DNA of 64,000 nt from Nostoc sp. 'Lobaria pulmonaria (5183) cyanobiont' (GCF_002949795.1 NZ_CP026692.1:3580545-3644544), one strand, 5' to 3'. Shown: positions 1 through 8,641, counted from the stretch's first letter. Made by a program: numbers and translations. The notes: generated from the letters alone by a model not told the origin.

Positions 1-733
1 TTTCTTGCCCAATATAGCAACCTTTAGTAAAAGAAATTGTTTGCCACAAGCCAACTTCCAGAGGATTGTAATCATCTGTAAGTTCCGCATCTGGGGCGGG
101 GCGGCCTTGTAAGATTCGCAAGGCATCCCAAGCGCGATCGCTCATCTCTACCGCCCCAGCTTCTAACAGTTTGTTCCACACTGTTTCTTTATCAGTATAG
201 GGGAAAGTGAAGGTGTATCCGGGCGCAGCTAACCCGCTACCCACAGCAATTCGCACTCCTTCAGCCGGAGCGATCGTGTATACTTGGTGACTACCATAAG
301 GTTGGCCGATGAGTTCGCCAATACCCAACTTTTCTAAAACAGCGTCGCTTCCTGGGCCAATCAGGCTGAAGGTGTTGGTGTATTGGGTAATATCAGATAA
401 TTCCACCTTATCTGCATAGAAAATATATTTATCCAGCCATTCCATCAAAAACTGGCGACGGTTAGGTGAAACCAGCAAGATTACCGCATCTTCTCTAACG
501 TAGGCGGTTACTAAATCAATTGTTCTGGCTGTGGAAGTGACAAAAACCGTATCACAACCTTGTCCTGGCTTGAGTATTTGGAAATTGTTAGTACTTTGGT
601 TGTGTAAGAAGTTGAGGCGATCGTCGCCAGCTACTTTGATCCGTCCCCAGGCGGTGCGATCGCATATTGCAACCCCAACTCTGGCGGCTTGGATAGCTGC
701 TGCGTCTTTATCGTCAAGTGTAGATGTTGGCAT
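1..733 (-). CDS. YgfZ/GcvT-like folate-binding protein, 3' end outside window
   Basis: Reading the minus strand from an ATG at 733 gives an open frame of about 244 codons that runs off the left edge without a stop. The product begins MPTSTLDDKDAAAI and near the visible end carries KGCYIGQ, the signature of the YgfZ/GcvT-like tetrahydrofolate-binding family; the conserved Cys in this motif is characteristic. The family is known to help repair or assemble certain Fe-S enzymes, and is related to the T-protein of glycine cleavage but lacks its partners here. The C-terminal barrel region is missing only because of the window boundary. Two HIP1 sites lie inside the frame. No neighbour is clearly co-transcribed. 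Family assignment is firm; the exact role is inferred. Confidence 0.85.
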   Translation of the reverse strand, partial: MPTSTLDDKDAAAIQAARVGVAICDRTAWGRIKVAGDDRLNFLHNQSTNNFQILKPGQGCDTVFVTSTARTIDLVTAYVREDAVILLVSPNRRQFLMEWLDKYIFYADKVELSDITQYTNTFSLIGPGSDAVLEKLGIGELIGQPYGSHQVYTIAPAEGVRIAVGSGLAAPGYTFTFPYTDKETVWNKLLEAGAVEMSDRAWDALRILQGRPAPDAELTDDYNPLEVGLWQTISFTKGCYIGQE

Positions 734-854
734 AGCGATCAGAAGTTGCCCTGTTTGAATGTTGTCGCACTGGAAATCTTAGCAAATAAGCGTTTGTGGC
801 TTCAATCTACCTCCGGTTTTCTTCTAACGTCTAATCAAAATCTTATCAACATCA

Positions 855-1068
855 CGATTTTGTGAAGAAAATTAAAGCTGTGGTTAGCAAAATCATTCTT
901 TTGTTGATGAAAATCGCGATTTTGTAAAGAACATTTAAGCTGTGGTTAGCAAAATCATTCTTTTGTTAATGAAAATCGTTATTTTGTGAAGAATGTTAAA
1001 GCTGTGGTTAGCAAAATCATTTTTTTATTGATGAAAATTGTGATTTTGTGAAAAATATTAAAGCTGTC
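855..1068. repeat. 62-bp tandem repeat, about 3.5 copies
   Basis: Successive units start near 855, 917, 979 and 1041, a constant spacing of 62 bp. Each contains AAAGCTGTGGTTAGCAAAATC followed by a T-rich stretch and an AAAATCGCGATTTT-like palindrome whose centre varies between copies (CGCG, CGTT, TGTG). Because 62 is not a multiple of three, the array is not a coding repeat. The fourth copy breaks off just where a decayed coding frame begins. Confidence 0.85.
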
Positions 1069-1318
1069 GCGACTTACTTAACTTTAGCAAGGCTTGAGGT
1101 GATATATCTCGATTATCTGCAACTTTTTCGAGCGATCGCAATGTATCTGTTGGTATCTTTATTGATACTGTTTCTATCGCACAGGGTCTTAAGTGTAGCT
1201 CTAGTTCTTCAGGGTTGTTCGTATAGCTTTCTTTCAATGCGAGTACCTGGATGATTTGTTGATTGGGATGGAATGCGATCGCCTTGATTATGACAGTGCA
1301 ATTACTGAGGCGAATATT
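1058..1318 (-). pseudogene. Decayed small cyanobacterial gene, antitoxin-like C-terminus
   Basis: The minus strand holds about 86 open codons ending in a stop at 1058-1060. There is no ATG or GTG near the upstream end. The reading (for example ALKESYTNNPEELELHLRP and IPTDTLRSLEKVADNRDIS) has the composition of a real protein and resembles small cyanobacterial proteins with a CopG-like C-terminal helix pair. The reading stops abruptly at the edge of the 62-bp repeat array, so both ends look lost. The identity is recalled from pattern and uncertain; the coding character of the frame is better supported than the family. Confidence 0.4.
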
Positions 1319-1363
1319 TTATAGGAAAGTCCTATACAGGTTAATTGATGTAGGAGTTGAACT

Positions 1364-1852
1364 ATGGATAAAAAAGAACTGCTCAGGCGTTATGCAGCCG
1401 GAGAGCGGAACTTCTCTGGGATTGAAATCAGTGCGGACGACTTGTACGCTGTTGACCTTAGTGGTGCCGACTTGAGTGGTACTAGGCTGGAACAATTCGA
1501 GATATCTCGTGCCATCTTGATAGGTGTTAATTTGTGGAATACTTATTTGACCGATTCCAGCCTTAATAGTGTTGATTTGAGCCGAGCTGATCTCAGGGGA
1601 ACTGACTTGCGTGGAGCTAGTCTCAATTGTGCTAACTTGACCGAAGCCGATTTGAGAGAAGCTAGATTTGGAAACACTACGTTCTACAGGGCTAATCTGA
1701 CTAGAGCTAACTTGGAAGGCGTTGATTTTAGGGATACTAGCTTGCGACAGGCTAATTTGACTGGAGCCAATCTTGAAGGAGCTAACCTTAGCAGAGTTAT
1801 TTTCCACAACACCATCATGCCAGACGGCAGTATTAGGAATAGCAGCAGTTAA
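1364..1852 (+). CDS. Pentapeptide-repeat protein
   Basis: A 162-aa protein. After a short N-terminal segment (residues 1-25) it is built of A(D/N)LxX pentapeptide repeats from about residue 28 to 150, such as GADLSG, RADLRG, RANLEG and GANLEG. Such repeats fold into a right-handed quadrilateral beta-helix. Cyanobacteria encode dozens of these and the roles of most are unknown. There is no signal peptide or membrane segment, so it is probably cytosolic. The ATG follows a purine-rich GTAGGAG sequence. A decayed gene lies upstream and a MITE-like element downstream, so it is likely transcribed alone. Confidence 0.9.
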   Translation: MDKKELLRRYAAGERNFSGIEISADDLYAVDLSGADLSGTRLEQFEISRAILIGVNLWNTYLTDSSLNSVDLSRADLRGTDLRGASLNCANLTEADLREARFGNTTFYRANLTRANLEGVDFRDTSLRQANLTGANLEGANLSRVIFHNTIMPDGSIRNSSS

Positions 1853-1892
1853 AACTTCCATAAAGCAAGTTCCATATCAAGCTACCATTCAA

Positions 1893-2017
1893 TAGACCTC
1901 TTGCAAAAGTCCCTAATACCCCAACCCCAACCCCTCCCCAAAGCATCGGGGAGGGGAGCATTTGCTTTACTCAAATGCGGGGTGAGGTTCTTATTTTTGA
2001 TTTATGCAAGAGGTCTA
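1893..2017. mobile_element. MITE-like palindromic element, 125 bp
   Basis: Perfect 13-bp terminal inverted repeats TAGACCTCTTGCA (1893-1905) and TGCAAGAGGTCTA (2005-2017) enclose a G/C-rich internal palindrome (CCCCTCCCC ... GGGGAGGGG). It has no coding capacity. It directly abuts a truncated gene on its right. A related left end (ATAGACCTCTTGCA) recurs near 12837. Confidence 0.75.
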
Positions 2018-2018
2018 A

Positions 2019-2369
2019 TTTGAAGATAAACGTTCCTTTTACGAAGTTGATTTGCGCGAAACAACCAAACTAATCAAGCAGAAAATAGACACTCAGGTAT
2101 CAGGAAGTCAAGTAGTTCTACAACGAATCATTCACAAGCAAGTCTTAGACGACTTTAAGAATGCAGAGCAACAGATTAATGACTACATCAAAAGCTTTCA
2201 AGATGAGTTTGACCGCTTGTTGAAAGAACGGGAGACCAGAGAAGCCGAGGCTGAACAAATTCGTGAAACTCTTAATGTTCAAAAAGTCAAGCTGAATGAA
2301 TACTTGAATGAAGTAACTGCTATTCGAGCATCATTAGATAATTGGAAGCCATTGCAGAGAATCAGATAG
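2019..2369 (+). pseudogene. C-terminal fragment of a coiled-coil protein, possibly dynamin-like
   Basis: The reading frame is open from the very edge of the MITE-like element (in-frame TAA at 2016) for 116 codons. The only starts are internal, such as a TTG at 2052, so the 5' part of the gene is missing. The product is strongly helical and charged (LKERETREAEAEQIRETLN), the kind of C-terminal stalk seen in cyanobacterial dynamin-family GTPases; no GTPase motif is present. It ends with a good hairpin terminator about 55 bp downstream. The dynamin link is a guess from composition; the truncation is visible. A short autonomous protein from the TTG cannot be excluded. Confidence 0.4.
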
Positions 2370-2424
2370 GCGATAGACCACACCGATATTCCAGATAAGT
2401 TGAAAAAGCTTCGTCTTACCCCAT

Positions 2425-2444
2425 AAGCCCACGCAAGTGGGCTT
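2425..2444. terminator. Hairpin terminator between convergent genes
   Basis: AAGCCCAC, loop GCAA, GTGGGCTT, followed by a T-rich stretch. It lies between the plus-strand fragment ending at 2369 and the minus-strand gene ending at 2471, so it may serve both. Confidence 0.7.
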
Positions 2445-2470
2445 TGTTCGTGTATTCTATTTTCAGGGCT

Positions 2471-2959
2471 TCAACTCTCTGGCAACTTAGCAAACGCCTG
2501 CTCAACTAACTCCTTTGACTTGGCATCCAAACGCAGCCAATCCACTTCACCGAATTCATCGATTAAACTAGTATCAATATCAGCAGCTTCCTTCTCTGGG
2601 CTGTATTCAATAAAACACACCTGATAACACAGTTCCCACAAATCGATACTCGCTTCTTGCTGTTGACGCTGTAAACGTAGATGATATCCTGGATGGGGCA
2701 TCGGCAGACGAGCCAGAGTTCCTCTGATTTCATCTGCTTCTTGGGGTGTTGCAGTTTCCATTGCTTGCAACAGCTCAGTCACCAATGCTTTGATTTCATC
2801 AGTGGTGCTAGGCGGCCAAATCAGGACATCATGGTAAGTTCCCGTCCAGGAAGATTCATCAAGCTGCTTGCGGATATTGTCGATAACGCGAATGAAAGCA
2901 GGTTGCATGAGGATTTCAGCCTGCTGCCATGCAACTGAGTTTGTTATTTTAGGTGGCAT
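2471..2959 (-). CDS. Conserved hypothetical protein, 162 aa
   Basis: A soluble 162-aa protein, acidic, with no signal peptide or membrane segment. The N-terminal half (WQQAEILMQPAFIRVIDNIRKQLD) is helical. A segment with GTYHDVLIWPP and a middle HPGYHLRL region look like conserved family positions, and the C-terminus is again helical. I do not recognise a named domain. It stands alone on the minus strand, back to back with the Ser/Thr kinase gene, with about 160 bp of shared upstream DNA. Length, composition and an ATG with normal flanks support a real gene. Confidence 0.75.
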   Translation of the reverse strand: MPPKITNSVAWQQAEILMQPAFIRVIDNIRKQLDESSWTGTYHDVLIWPPSTTDEIKALVTELLQAMETATPQEADEIRGTLARLPMPHPGYHLRLQRQQQEASIDLWELCYQVCFIEYSPEKEAADIDTSLIDEFGEVDWLRLDAKSKELVEQAFAKLPES

Positions 2960-3122
2960 TGGTAATAAACAGGGGCACTAAAAGAAAAATAAACAGTCTG
3001 CATTTATTAAAAAGCTGCGTTTTTAATCTAAATCTTTTCTCAAGATAGCGGATTTCATTGAAGAAAATTTGGAGATATTTATTACCAGCTGGAAAATTAG
3101 GTAATAACTCTGGGGAGGGAAT

Positions 3123-5027
3123 ATGATAGGCAAGCTACTAGACCATCGTTACCAAGTAATTCGAGTCCTCGCGATGGGAGGATTTGGTCAAACCTACATT
3201 GCCCAAGATACTAGGCGACCAGGCAATCCTATCTGCGTTGTCAAGCACCTCAAACCCGGAACTGACCCCAGAGTTTTTGATACTGCTAAACGCCTGTTCA
3301 GCAGTGAAGCCGAAACTTTAGAAAAACTGGGCAACCATGACCAAATACCCAGGCTGCTGGCGTACTTTGACGAAAATCAAGAATTCTATTTAGTACAAGA
3401 ATATATTGAAGGACATACCCTAGCTGAGGAACTTATACCTGGTAAGCGCTGGAGTGAAAGCCAAGTAGTTCAACTGTTGCAGGAAGTTCTAGAAATTCTG
3501 GAATTTGTCCATCGCCAAGGCGTGATTCACCGCGACATCAAACCGGATAATATCATTCGCCGTACCTCAGATAATAAGTTAGTTTTAGTTGATTTTGGTG
3601 CAGTAAAGCAACTGCGTACACAATTGGTAACTGTAGGCGCACAAGCCTCTGCGACAGTGGTTATCGGTACTCCTGGCTATATGCCCACAGAACAAGGGCA
3701 AGGTAAACCTCGTCCCAACAGTGACATCTATTCCCTTGGCATTATTGCTATTCAAGCATTAACAGGATTACAGCCAACAGAATTGCAAGAAGACCCGGAA
3801 ACGGGGGAAGTTATCTGGCGGCATTCAGTAACCGTGAACCATCGACTGGCGGCAGTATTGTCCAAGATAGTGCGTTATCACTTCAAAGACCGCTACCAAA
3901 ACGCCACGGAAGCACTGCAAGCGTGTAAAGACGCGATTAATCCAGTACCTGTACTTTCCACACCTCAAGAAGCCGCCAACAATTCCAGTTATCAAGCAGC
4001 TAAATCCCAGCCTCAAGTATCTCGACTGCAAACTATTGCATTTGCACCAGCCAATCCTGTCAAACCTGCGCGTAAAGACTCTAGTAAATCCGACCCCTGG
4101 CCGATATTAATTGGCATATTATTGGCGGGTGGTGCGGCTGCCTTGGTAGCAAATGTATATCCAAATGTGAAAAATTTAGCTTTAAATTTTACAGGTAAGG
4201 ATACGGCTTTAGCAAACAAATGCTCGGCTGTTGTCGTCGGAAATTCTAATATCCGTTCTGAACCTAGTTCGATAAATTCTGATAATATTGTGCAAACTGT
4301 TGCTGATAACACCAATTTCGAGGTGACTGGCAAGCGGACAAAACGAGGTTGGATAGAAGTTAAACTTAAATCTGGTCGTTCGGCTTGGGCACATCCGGCC
4401 GTGATAACCAATAATCAGGAATGGGGTTCTTGCCTGCGCGAAAAGGGCATTGCAACTAGGATTGTAGATGATAGTACCCTGATTGCGACTCGAACAATTC
4501 CCCAGCCACAACCAAAATATAAGGATGTAGTAACTCCATTACCAGAAAAGCCGAAGGGGTCAACTGACGATGCTGAGAAATCACAACGATCGCAGCCTAA
4601 TGATAACAGTGCCAATATTATCGAACAAGCAAAAAAGAAGTATGATTCAGGGGATATAATTGGAGCGATCGCACTTTTAAGATCGGTTCCGGCAAATGCT
4701 GCTTCTAGTATCCAAGAAACAGGCAAAATGATTGCCCAATGGCAGGAAGACTGGGCTAAGGCAGAGGCATTATCTAATGAGATCAACAAAGCAATAGATG
4801 ATGGTAAATGGGATAAAGTTTTAGATTATAGAAACCATCCAGAAAAGTTGCCTAATACTCAATATTGGCGAAATAGAATAGAACCATTATTTAAACAAGC
4901 TGCCGAAAATCTCGCAAAACAGGCACTAACTAAGCTAGAAAATCAAGGTAATCAGAAAAATACCCAACAGAAAGTTTCTGATCCTAATCAACCTGCAACC
5001 ACAGAAACTCCTAAAAGCGGCTTTTAA
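3123..5027 (+). CDS. Membrane-anchored Ser/Thr protein kinase with SH3-like domain
   Basis: A 634-aa Hanks-type kinase. Residues 11-270 carry the kinase domain: glycine loop GGFGQT, catalytic Lys41, HRDIKPDN with Asp139, DFG at 158-160 and a GTPGYMPTEQ activation segment. A linker is followed by one membrane span (about 327-348). Outside the span, an SH3-like beta domain (about 367-430, VVGNSNIRSEPS) is of the type that senses cell wall or ligands. The remaining C-terminus is helical and low-complexity. The domain order predicts a cytosolic kinase reporting an extracytoplasmic signal; the substrate is unknown. The ATG follows GGGGAGGG, a strong ribosome site. All catalytic residues are present, so it should be active. 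Confidence 0.93.
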   Translation: MIGKLLDHRYQVIRVLAMGGFGQTYIAQDTRRPGNPICVVKHLKPGTDPRVFDTAKRLFSSEAETLEKLGNHDQIPRLLAYFDENQEFYLVQEYIEGHTLAEELIPGKRWSESQVVQLLQEVLEILEFVHRQGVIHRDIKPDNIIRRTSDNKLVLVDFGAVKQLRTQLVTVGAQASATVVIGTPGYMPTEQGQGKPRPNSDIYSLGIIAIQALTGLQPTELQEDPETGEVIWRHSVTVNHRLAAVLSKIVRYHFKDRYQNATEALQACKDAINPVPVLSTPQEAANNSSYQAAKSQPQVSRLQTIAFAPANPVKPARKDSSKSDPWPILIGILLAGGAAALVANVYPNVKNLALNFTGKDTALANKCSAVVVGNSNIRSEPSSINSDNIVQTVADNTNFEVTGKRTKRGWIEVKLKSGRSAWAHPAVITNNQEWGSCLREKGIATRIVDDSTLIATRTIPQPQPKYKDVVTPLPEKPKGSTDDAEKSQRSQPNDNSANIIEQAKKKYDSGDIIGAIALLRSVPANAASSIQETGKMIAQWQEDWAKAEALSNEINKAIDDGKWDKVLDYRNHPEKLPNTQYWRNRIEPLFKQAAENLAKQALTKLENQGNQKNTQQKVSDPNQPATTETPKSGF

Positions 5028-5054
5028 CAGTTATCAGTAAACACGCTTTATCTC

Positions 5055-5077
5055 ATTCCCAGTTTATGGCTGGGAAT
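5055..5077. terminator. Short hairpin after the kinase gene
   Basis: ATTCCCAG, seven-base loop, CTGGGAAT, 28 bp after the kinase stop codon. It has no clean T-run, so termination here is plausible rather than certain. Confidence 0.4.
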
Positions 5078-5122
5078 AGCTAAATCAGGGATGCCGCCTC
5101 TTGAATTCGCAGCAGCAGCCCA

Positions 5123-5163
5123 ATAAATATCGTTTCCAGGCGTAACCTGGAAACGATATTTAT
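5123..5163. terminator. Perfect 18-bp stem hairpin between convergent genes
   Basis: An 18-bp perfect stem (5123-5140 with 5146-5163) and a five-base loop CGTAA. It lies between the plus-strand kinase and the minus-strand gene ending at 5181, and is probably a shared bidirectional terminator. Confidence 0.8.
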
Positions 5164-5180
5164 CTGTAGTTTTATTTTCC

Positions 5181-5852
5181 CTATCCGTGCATTTCGTCGT
5201 ATTCTTGGGCTTCAACTCGTCTTGCTTCCATCCGCGAAGCAGGCAGAAACTCAGCACGACGGACTGGAACCAAGGGCGGCGTATTTCCTTGGTAAGGGTG
5301 AATAACTTGTACAGTACGGGCTGGACGCTGCCGTGGTGAGAATAAAGCCAATACCCCAGCGACAACAACACCACCACCAATAGTGAGAGTTGCGCCTCCC
5401 ACAGCCCAAAGCACGGGTGAAGACCACCAAGTATTTTGCGGCTGGAATGTTGCTGCTGTTTTTTGTTGGTTATTCTGCTGGGCTAATTGCCACTGCTGCT
5501 GAGTATTGAAATTTTGGACTTGGCCCTGGAGTTGTTGATTTTGGAACTTTAGCTGTTCATTGTCGTTTTTTAAACGCTCCAGCTGCATCTGCGTGTTCAA
5601 CTTCTCCGCCTCTAGGCGCTGGTCAGTATTGGGAGGAACTGACGATTGATTAGAATTGGGATAGATTGGTTGCCCATAAGGGCCGTAAGGATACATTTGT
5701 GGCTGCATTCCTTGGGGCGCTACTACAGTACCTGGCATTTGCGGAGCAACAGCGAAGTTAGATTGTAGGGGGATATTTGTTCCTTTGAGCAATACAAGAG
5801 CCGCCAGCCCAGCTACGGCCACTCCGCCGATAAATGCCATACTTTCACTCAT
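5181..5852 (-). CDS. Membrane protein with coiled-coil segment, function unknown
   Basis: A 223-aa protein. Residues 7-25 form an N-terminal membrane segment (AFIGGVAVAGLAALVLL). A Pro/Gln/Asn/Tyr-rich stretch follows, then a Gln-rich coiled coil at about 78-125 (LEAEKLNTQMQLERLKNDNE), a second hydrophobic segment near 143-170 rich in Gly and Val, and a basic C-terminus. The ATG is preceded by GAGGAG in a good position. It faces the Ser/Thr kinase gene across a strong terminator and is transcribed alone. I do not recognise a named family. The bipartite membrane and coiled-coil layout suggests a structural or scaffold role at the membrane, which is inference only. Confidence 0.75.
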   Translation of the reverse strand: MSESMAFIGGVAVAGLAALVLLKGTNIPLQSNFAVAPQMPGTVVAPQGMQPQMYPYGPYGQPIYPNSNQSSVPPNTDQRLEAEKLNTQMQLERLKNDNEQLKFQNQQLQGQVQNFNTQQQWQLAQQNNQQKTAATFQPQNTWWSSPVLWAVGGATLTIGGGVVVAGVLALFSPRQRPARTVQVIHPYQGNTPPLVPVRRAEFLPASRMEARRVEAQEYDEMHG

Positions 5853-6087
5853 CGCCTTTGCTCCTCGATCGCGACGTAACTATAATCATTTTTGACTGAC
5901 TCACTCTCACACTCATAAATTATGCCTACTTGATTTCACATAATACTCAAACTATAAGCAACTCTATCAGCTAGTTTTTTTACACAATCATATCTGATGT
6001 TAATATTCAAGACCATAATGGTCAAATTGTCTACCAAATAAGGATAGAAAAACTACACTGTTATCTTTTTTAATCTACTTTCTGCGT

Positions 6088-6915
6088 CTAATCAAGAGGA
6101 GTATTTGTGCTGATGTTGGTCGGCTTGATGGCTGCTTTGAGACTTTGGCAAAATTGGGCGATCGCCGAAAGTCCCTGCTCTGGTGTTCCTTGGGCTAACC
6201 GTTTGACAACAGCGCTACCCACGATTGCACCATCTGCGCCCCATTCCATAACCTGACGGGCTTGGGCCGCTTCCGAGATGCCAAAGCCGACTGCGATGGG
6301 TTTATCAGTAACACTACGAATTTGTTTGAGTAAATCGGACACGCGGATTTCCAGTTGCGATCGCACTCCTGTTACTCCAGTGACGCTGACTAAATAAATA
6401 AATCCTTGGGAAGAACGAGCGATCGCTTCGATCCGTTCAGCAGAACTGGTGGGAGCTACCAACAAGATTACGTCAATTCCCATCTCACTAGCTGATTGGA
6501 GCAAGCCTGCTGCTTCCTCTAAAGGTAAGTCAGGTATTACCAATCCTGCGACCCCAGCAGCAGCAATTTGCCCAAGAAATTTTTCAATTCCTCGGTGCAA
6601 AATTGAGTTGTAATAGATTAACAGAATAATCGGCGATCGCAATTTGGGAGTAATCCCTTGCAGCATTTCTAGCACCTGCTCTAACTTCGTACCTCTTTGC
6701 AAGGCGCGGGTAGCAGCAGCTTGAATGACTGGCCCATCAGCTAGAGGATCGGAATAGGGTATACCCACTTCTATAATGTCGGCTCCATTACGATCTAGAA
6801 CCTGCAAGGCTTTTGCTGTTGTTTCTAAATCTGGGTCGCCAGCAGTGATAAATGGAATCAGAGCGCACTCACAATTGTGCCCAAGGGTTTCAAAGCAATC
6901 AGAAATCGCAGTCAT
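6088..6915 (-). CDS. trpA: Tryptophan synthase alpha subunit
   Basis: A 275-aa TIM-barrel protein, the usual family length. It cleaves indole-3-glycerol phosphate to indole and glyceraldehyde 3-phosphate, passing indole to TrpB in the alpha2-beta2 complex, the last step of tryptophan synthesis. The catalytic residues match the family in position: Glu49 in [11 protein letters not shown] and Asp60 in DPLADGP. Phosphate-binding glycines follow in VGFGIS and [12 protein letters not shown]. It is downstream of ndhL and the DUF3007-type gene on the same strand, the arrangement commonly seen in cyanobacteria; trpB is not adjacent. A heptamer-repeat spacer separates it from the preceding gene. Confidence 0.97.
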   Translation of the reverse strand: MTAISDCFETLGHNCECALIPFITAGDPDLETTAKALQVLDRNGADIIEVGIPYSDPLADGPVIQAAATRALQRGTKLEQVLEMLQGITPKLRSPIILLIYYNSILHRGIEKFLGQIAAAGVAGLVIPDLPLEEAAGLLQSASEMGIDVILLVAPTSSAERIEAIARSSQGFIYLVSVTGVTGVRSQLEIRVSDLLKQIRSVTDKPIAVGFGISEAAQARQVMEWGADGAIVGSAVVKRLAQGTPEQGLSAIAQFCQSLKAAIKPTNISTNTPLD

Positions 6916-6933
6916 TTAGTCAAGTGTCAATAG

Positions 6934-7024
6934 TCAGTGGTCATTGGTCATTGGTCATTAGTCATTGGTCATTAGTAAAGGACAAATGACTAATGACAAA
7001 GGACAAATAACAACTGACCAATGA
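6934..7024. repeat. Heptamer repeats (TCATTGG/TCATTAG type) in the operon spacer
   Basis: GTCATTG and GTCATTA units repeat five or more times, followed by inverted copies (CAAATGACTAATGACAAAGGA). These short tandemly repeated repetitive sequences are typical of Nostoc and Anabaena. Here they lie between the DUF3007-type gene and trpA, inside a likely operon. Confidence 0.8.
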
Positions 7025-7029
7025 TAACT

Positions 7030-7341
7030 TTACACCTGAGATTGCTCTTCTTGTTCTATTTCGGCTTGAATTCGTGCTAGTTCTTCGGGAGTAAGCTCGT
7101 CTAGCCGCTTTTGCAGAAAGTCTTGCTCATACTGTTCCCGCTGTTGGTGGTAGGTCATTTTTTGTCCCACCGCACGGAAAAAATAGGTGGCCAGCCAGCC
7201 AACTAACCCACTGACAAGTAACACTTGGCTCCATATACCAGCTTTCTGATTATCCAAACCAACTAGCTGAAATCCCAAGTATGCCAAGCCACCGGCAATA
7301 AAAACACCCAAGCCAATTCCAATAGCGTCAATCCGTCGCAT
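7030..7341 (-). CDS. DUF3007-type small membrane protein next to ndhL
   Basis: A 103-aa protein with two membrane segments (about 8-28 and 39-56) followed by a charged, Glu/Gln-rich cytosolic tail (EQYEQDFLQKRLDELTPEEL). It matches my memory of the cyanobacterial DUF3007 family, which is encoded between ndhL and trpA. Its function is unknown; the conserved neighbourhood suggests a link to the NDH-1 complex or to the thylakoid membrane. It starts 24 bp after ndhL ends, which supports co-transcription. Confidence 0.85.
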   Translation of the reverse strand: MRRIDAIGIGLGVFIAGGLAYLGFQLVGLDNQKAGIWSQVLLVSGLVGWLATYFFRAVGQKMTYHQQREQYEQDFLQKRLDELTPEELARIQAEIEQEEQSQV

Positions 7342-7365
7342 GAGAGTTATGACCTACCAATCTCG

Positions 7366-7587
7366 TTAAATTTGAACTTGTCGCCGTTGGGGTCGGAAAT
7401 TTGCAAACGGCGATAGAACCAACAGACCTGGAAAGAAGAAAAACACCAAAAAGTACATAAAGACACGCTCAATGGAGCTAGCTACATACCAACGCTGCTT
7501 CAGGTACAGTAAGACAGCAATGGGGATTACTAGAAGGTAAGCTCCAGCCAAAATCAGATATAGCAGGGCGACAATCATAACTTTCAA
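7366..7587 (-). CDS. ndhL: NAD(P)H-quinone oxidoreductase subunit L
   Basis: A 73-aa hydrophobic protein with two membrane segments (about 2-27 and 40-60) and the characteristic KQRWY and basic FRPQRRQVQ tail of NdhL. This is a cyanobacterial and plastid-specific subunit of the NDH-1 complex in the thylakoid membrane, which serves respiration, cyclic electron flow and CO2 uptake. It is the first gene of a minus-strand cluster with the DUF3007-type gene and trpA. Confidence 0.93.
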   Translation of the reverse strand: MKVMIVALLYLILAGAYLLVIPIAVLLYLKQRWYVASSIERVFMYFLVFFFFPGLLVLSPFANFRPQRRQVQI

Positions 7588-8010
7588 GTCTTAAGCATCT
7601 GTTTTCCATCATAGGCTGAAGAGACAGACTCAGAGAAGTATAGTCATAATGCTTTCAAGATAACTGCGCCAGAATTCCTCGAAACCGCTAACAAGGAGGC
7701 GAAAGCCCAGCTTTGGCGGCCTGGAGTACTTTTACTGTGGGCAATTTAACGGATTTCATCACAAAAGCTAATATCATGCTATTATGTGAATCCACTAGCA
7801 AACAAATGTTCTAGTCAAACAAGATCGAAAACTCATCCAGATTGATTACGAGAAAAGCAAGAAGACTTCTAAATCTCTGAAGCGATCGCACAATCTGGAA
7901 AAAATATTTTCAATCTAGTTGGACAAAAGACACAATTGATGGTGGAATATATAAGGAGGTATTTGCTACCTCTAAAAAATAACTAGTTACACTAGTTGCC
8001 AAACACCTTT
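7588..8010. other. Gene-free spacer between ndhL and tRNA-Leu
   Basis: About 420 bp, presumably with the divergent promoters of ndhL and the tRNA gene. I see no convincing coding frame, strong hairpin or clear promoter boxes. One HIP1 site lies near 7882. Confidence 0.5.
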
Positions 8011-8397
8011 GGGGGTGTGGCGGAATGGTAGACGCTACGGACTTAAATAATTGAGCCTTGAAGGAGAAATCCCTCAAGTGGAAGCTCTCAAACTCAGGGA
8101 AACCTAAATCTGTTAACAGACATGGCAATCCTGAGCCAAGCCGAAAAAAGTCCTGAGTCATGAGTGTTGAGTGCTGAGTAAATTTAAAACTCCTAACTCA
8201 TAACTCCTAACTCACTAACTGTTCGGAAGGTGCAGAGACCCGACGGGAGCTACCCTAACGTTAAGTCGAGGGTAAAGGGAGAGTCCAATTCTCAAAATCT
8301 GAGTTGGCTATTGTCATCAGGTAGCAGTGAAAACTGCGGGAGAATGAAAATCCGTTGACCGTAAAAGGTCGTGTGGGTTCAAGTCCCTCCACCCCCA
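8011..8397 (+). tRNA. trnL-UAA: tRNA-Leu(UAA), interrupted by a group I intron
   Basis: The exons are 8011-8044 and 8347-8397, together 85 nt, a class II tRNA with a long variable arm. GGGGGTG at the 5' end pairs with CACCCCC at 8390-8396, leaving discriminator A. The TTCAAGTCCCTCC region is the T-arm. The anticodon UAA is split after its first base, the conserved intron site of cyanobacterial and plastid tRNA-Leu. CCA is not encoded. No rRNA or other tRNA lies nearby. Confidence 0.95.
8045..8346 (+). ncRNA. Group I intron of tRNA-Leu(UAA), about 302 nt
   Basis: The intron starts AAATAATTGAGCC and ends with a G before the 3' exon AAAATCCGTTG. The core elements of the cyanobacterial tRNA-Leu intron are present (TCAAGTGGAAGCTCTCAAACTCAGGG-type P4-P6 region; GGTGCAGAGACCCGACGGGAGC P7 region). 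It is longer than the roughly 249-nt Anabaena intron I recall. The extra length is at about 8150-8222, where heptamers such as ACTCCTA and ACTCATA face complementary GAGTGTTGAGTGCTGAGT units, extending one stem (the position of P6b). No open reading frame for a homing nuclease is present. Confidence 0.93.
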
Positions 8398-8434
8398 CTA
8401 AAAATTTAAAATACCGAAAGGCTTCGATAGAAGG

Positions 8435-8477
8435 TATGGGCGGGTTGTATCTAAATCTATAGATAAACTCGCCCATA
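8435..8477 (+). terminator. Hairpin downstream of tRNA-Leu
   Basis: TATGGGCGGGTT (8435-8446) pairs with AACTCGCCCATA (8466-8477), with one G-U pair. It lies 38 bp past the tRNA end and may terminate its transcript. There is no pronounced T-run. Confidence 0.5.
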
Positions 8478-8641
8478 TCCATATATTTATGTATGTATAG
8501 TCTTTTCTGGTGATAAATAAGTAATTTCACTGAACTATTTGATGAAGTTTTAAACAAGTTGTCTTTAATACTTTATTTATAGTTCTATTTAATCAAATTT
8601 ATGTAAAAAGATGACTGAATTTCTGAAGAATAGATTGCTCC

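Noticed and set aside
531..758. Plus-strand open frame of 75 codons
   Set aside because: It lies opposite the YgfZ-like gene, has no ribosome site and its composition is that of an antisense shadow.
1319..1861. 180-codon minus-strand frame with serine-rich repeats
   Set aside because: It is the antisense of the pentapeptide repeats; repeated codons keep it open.
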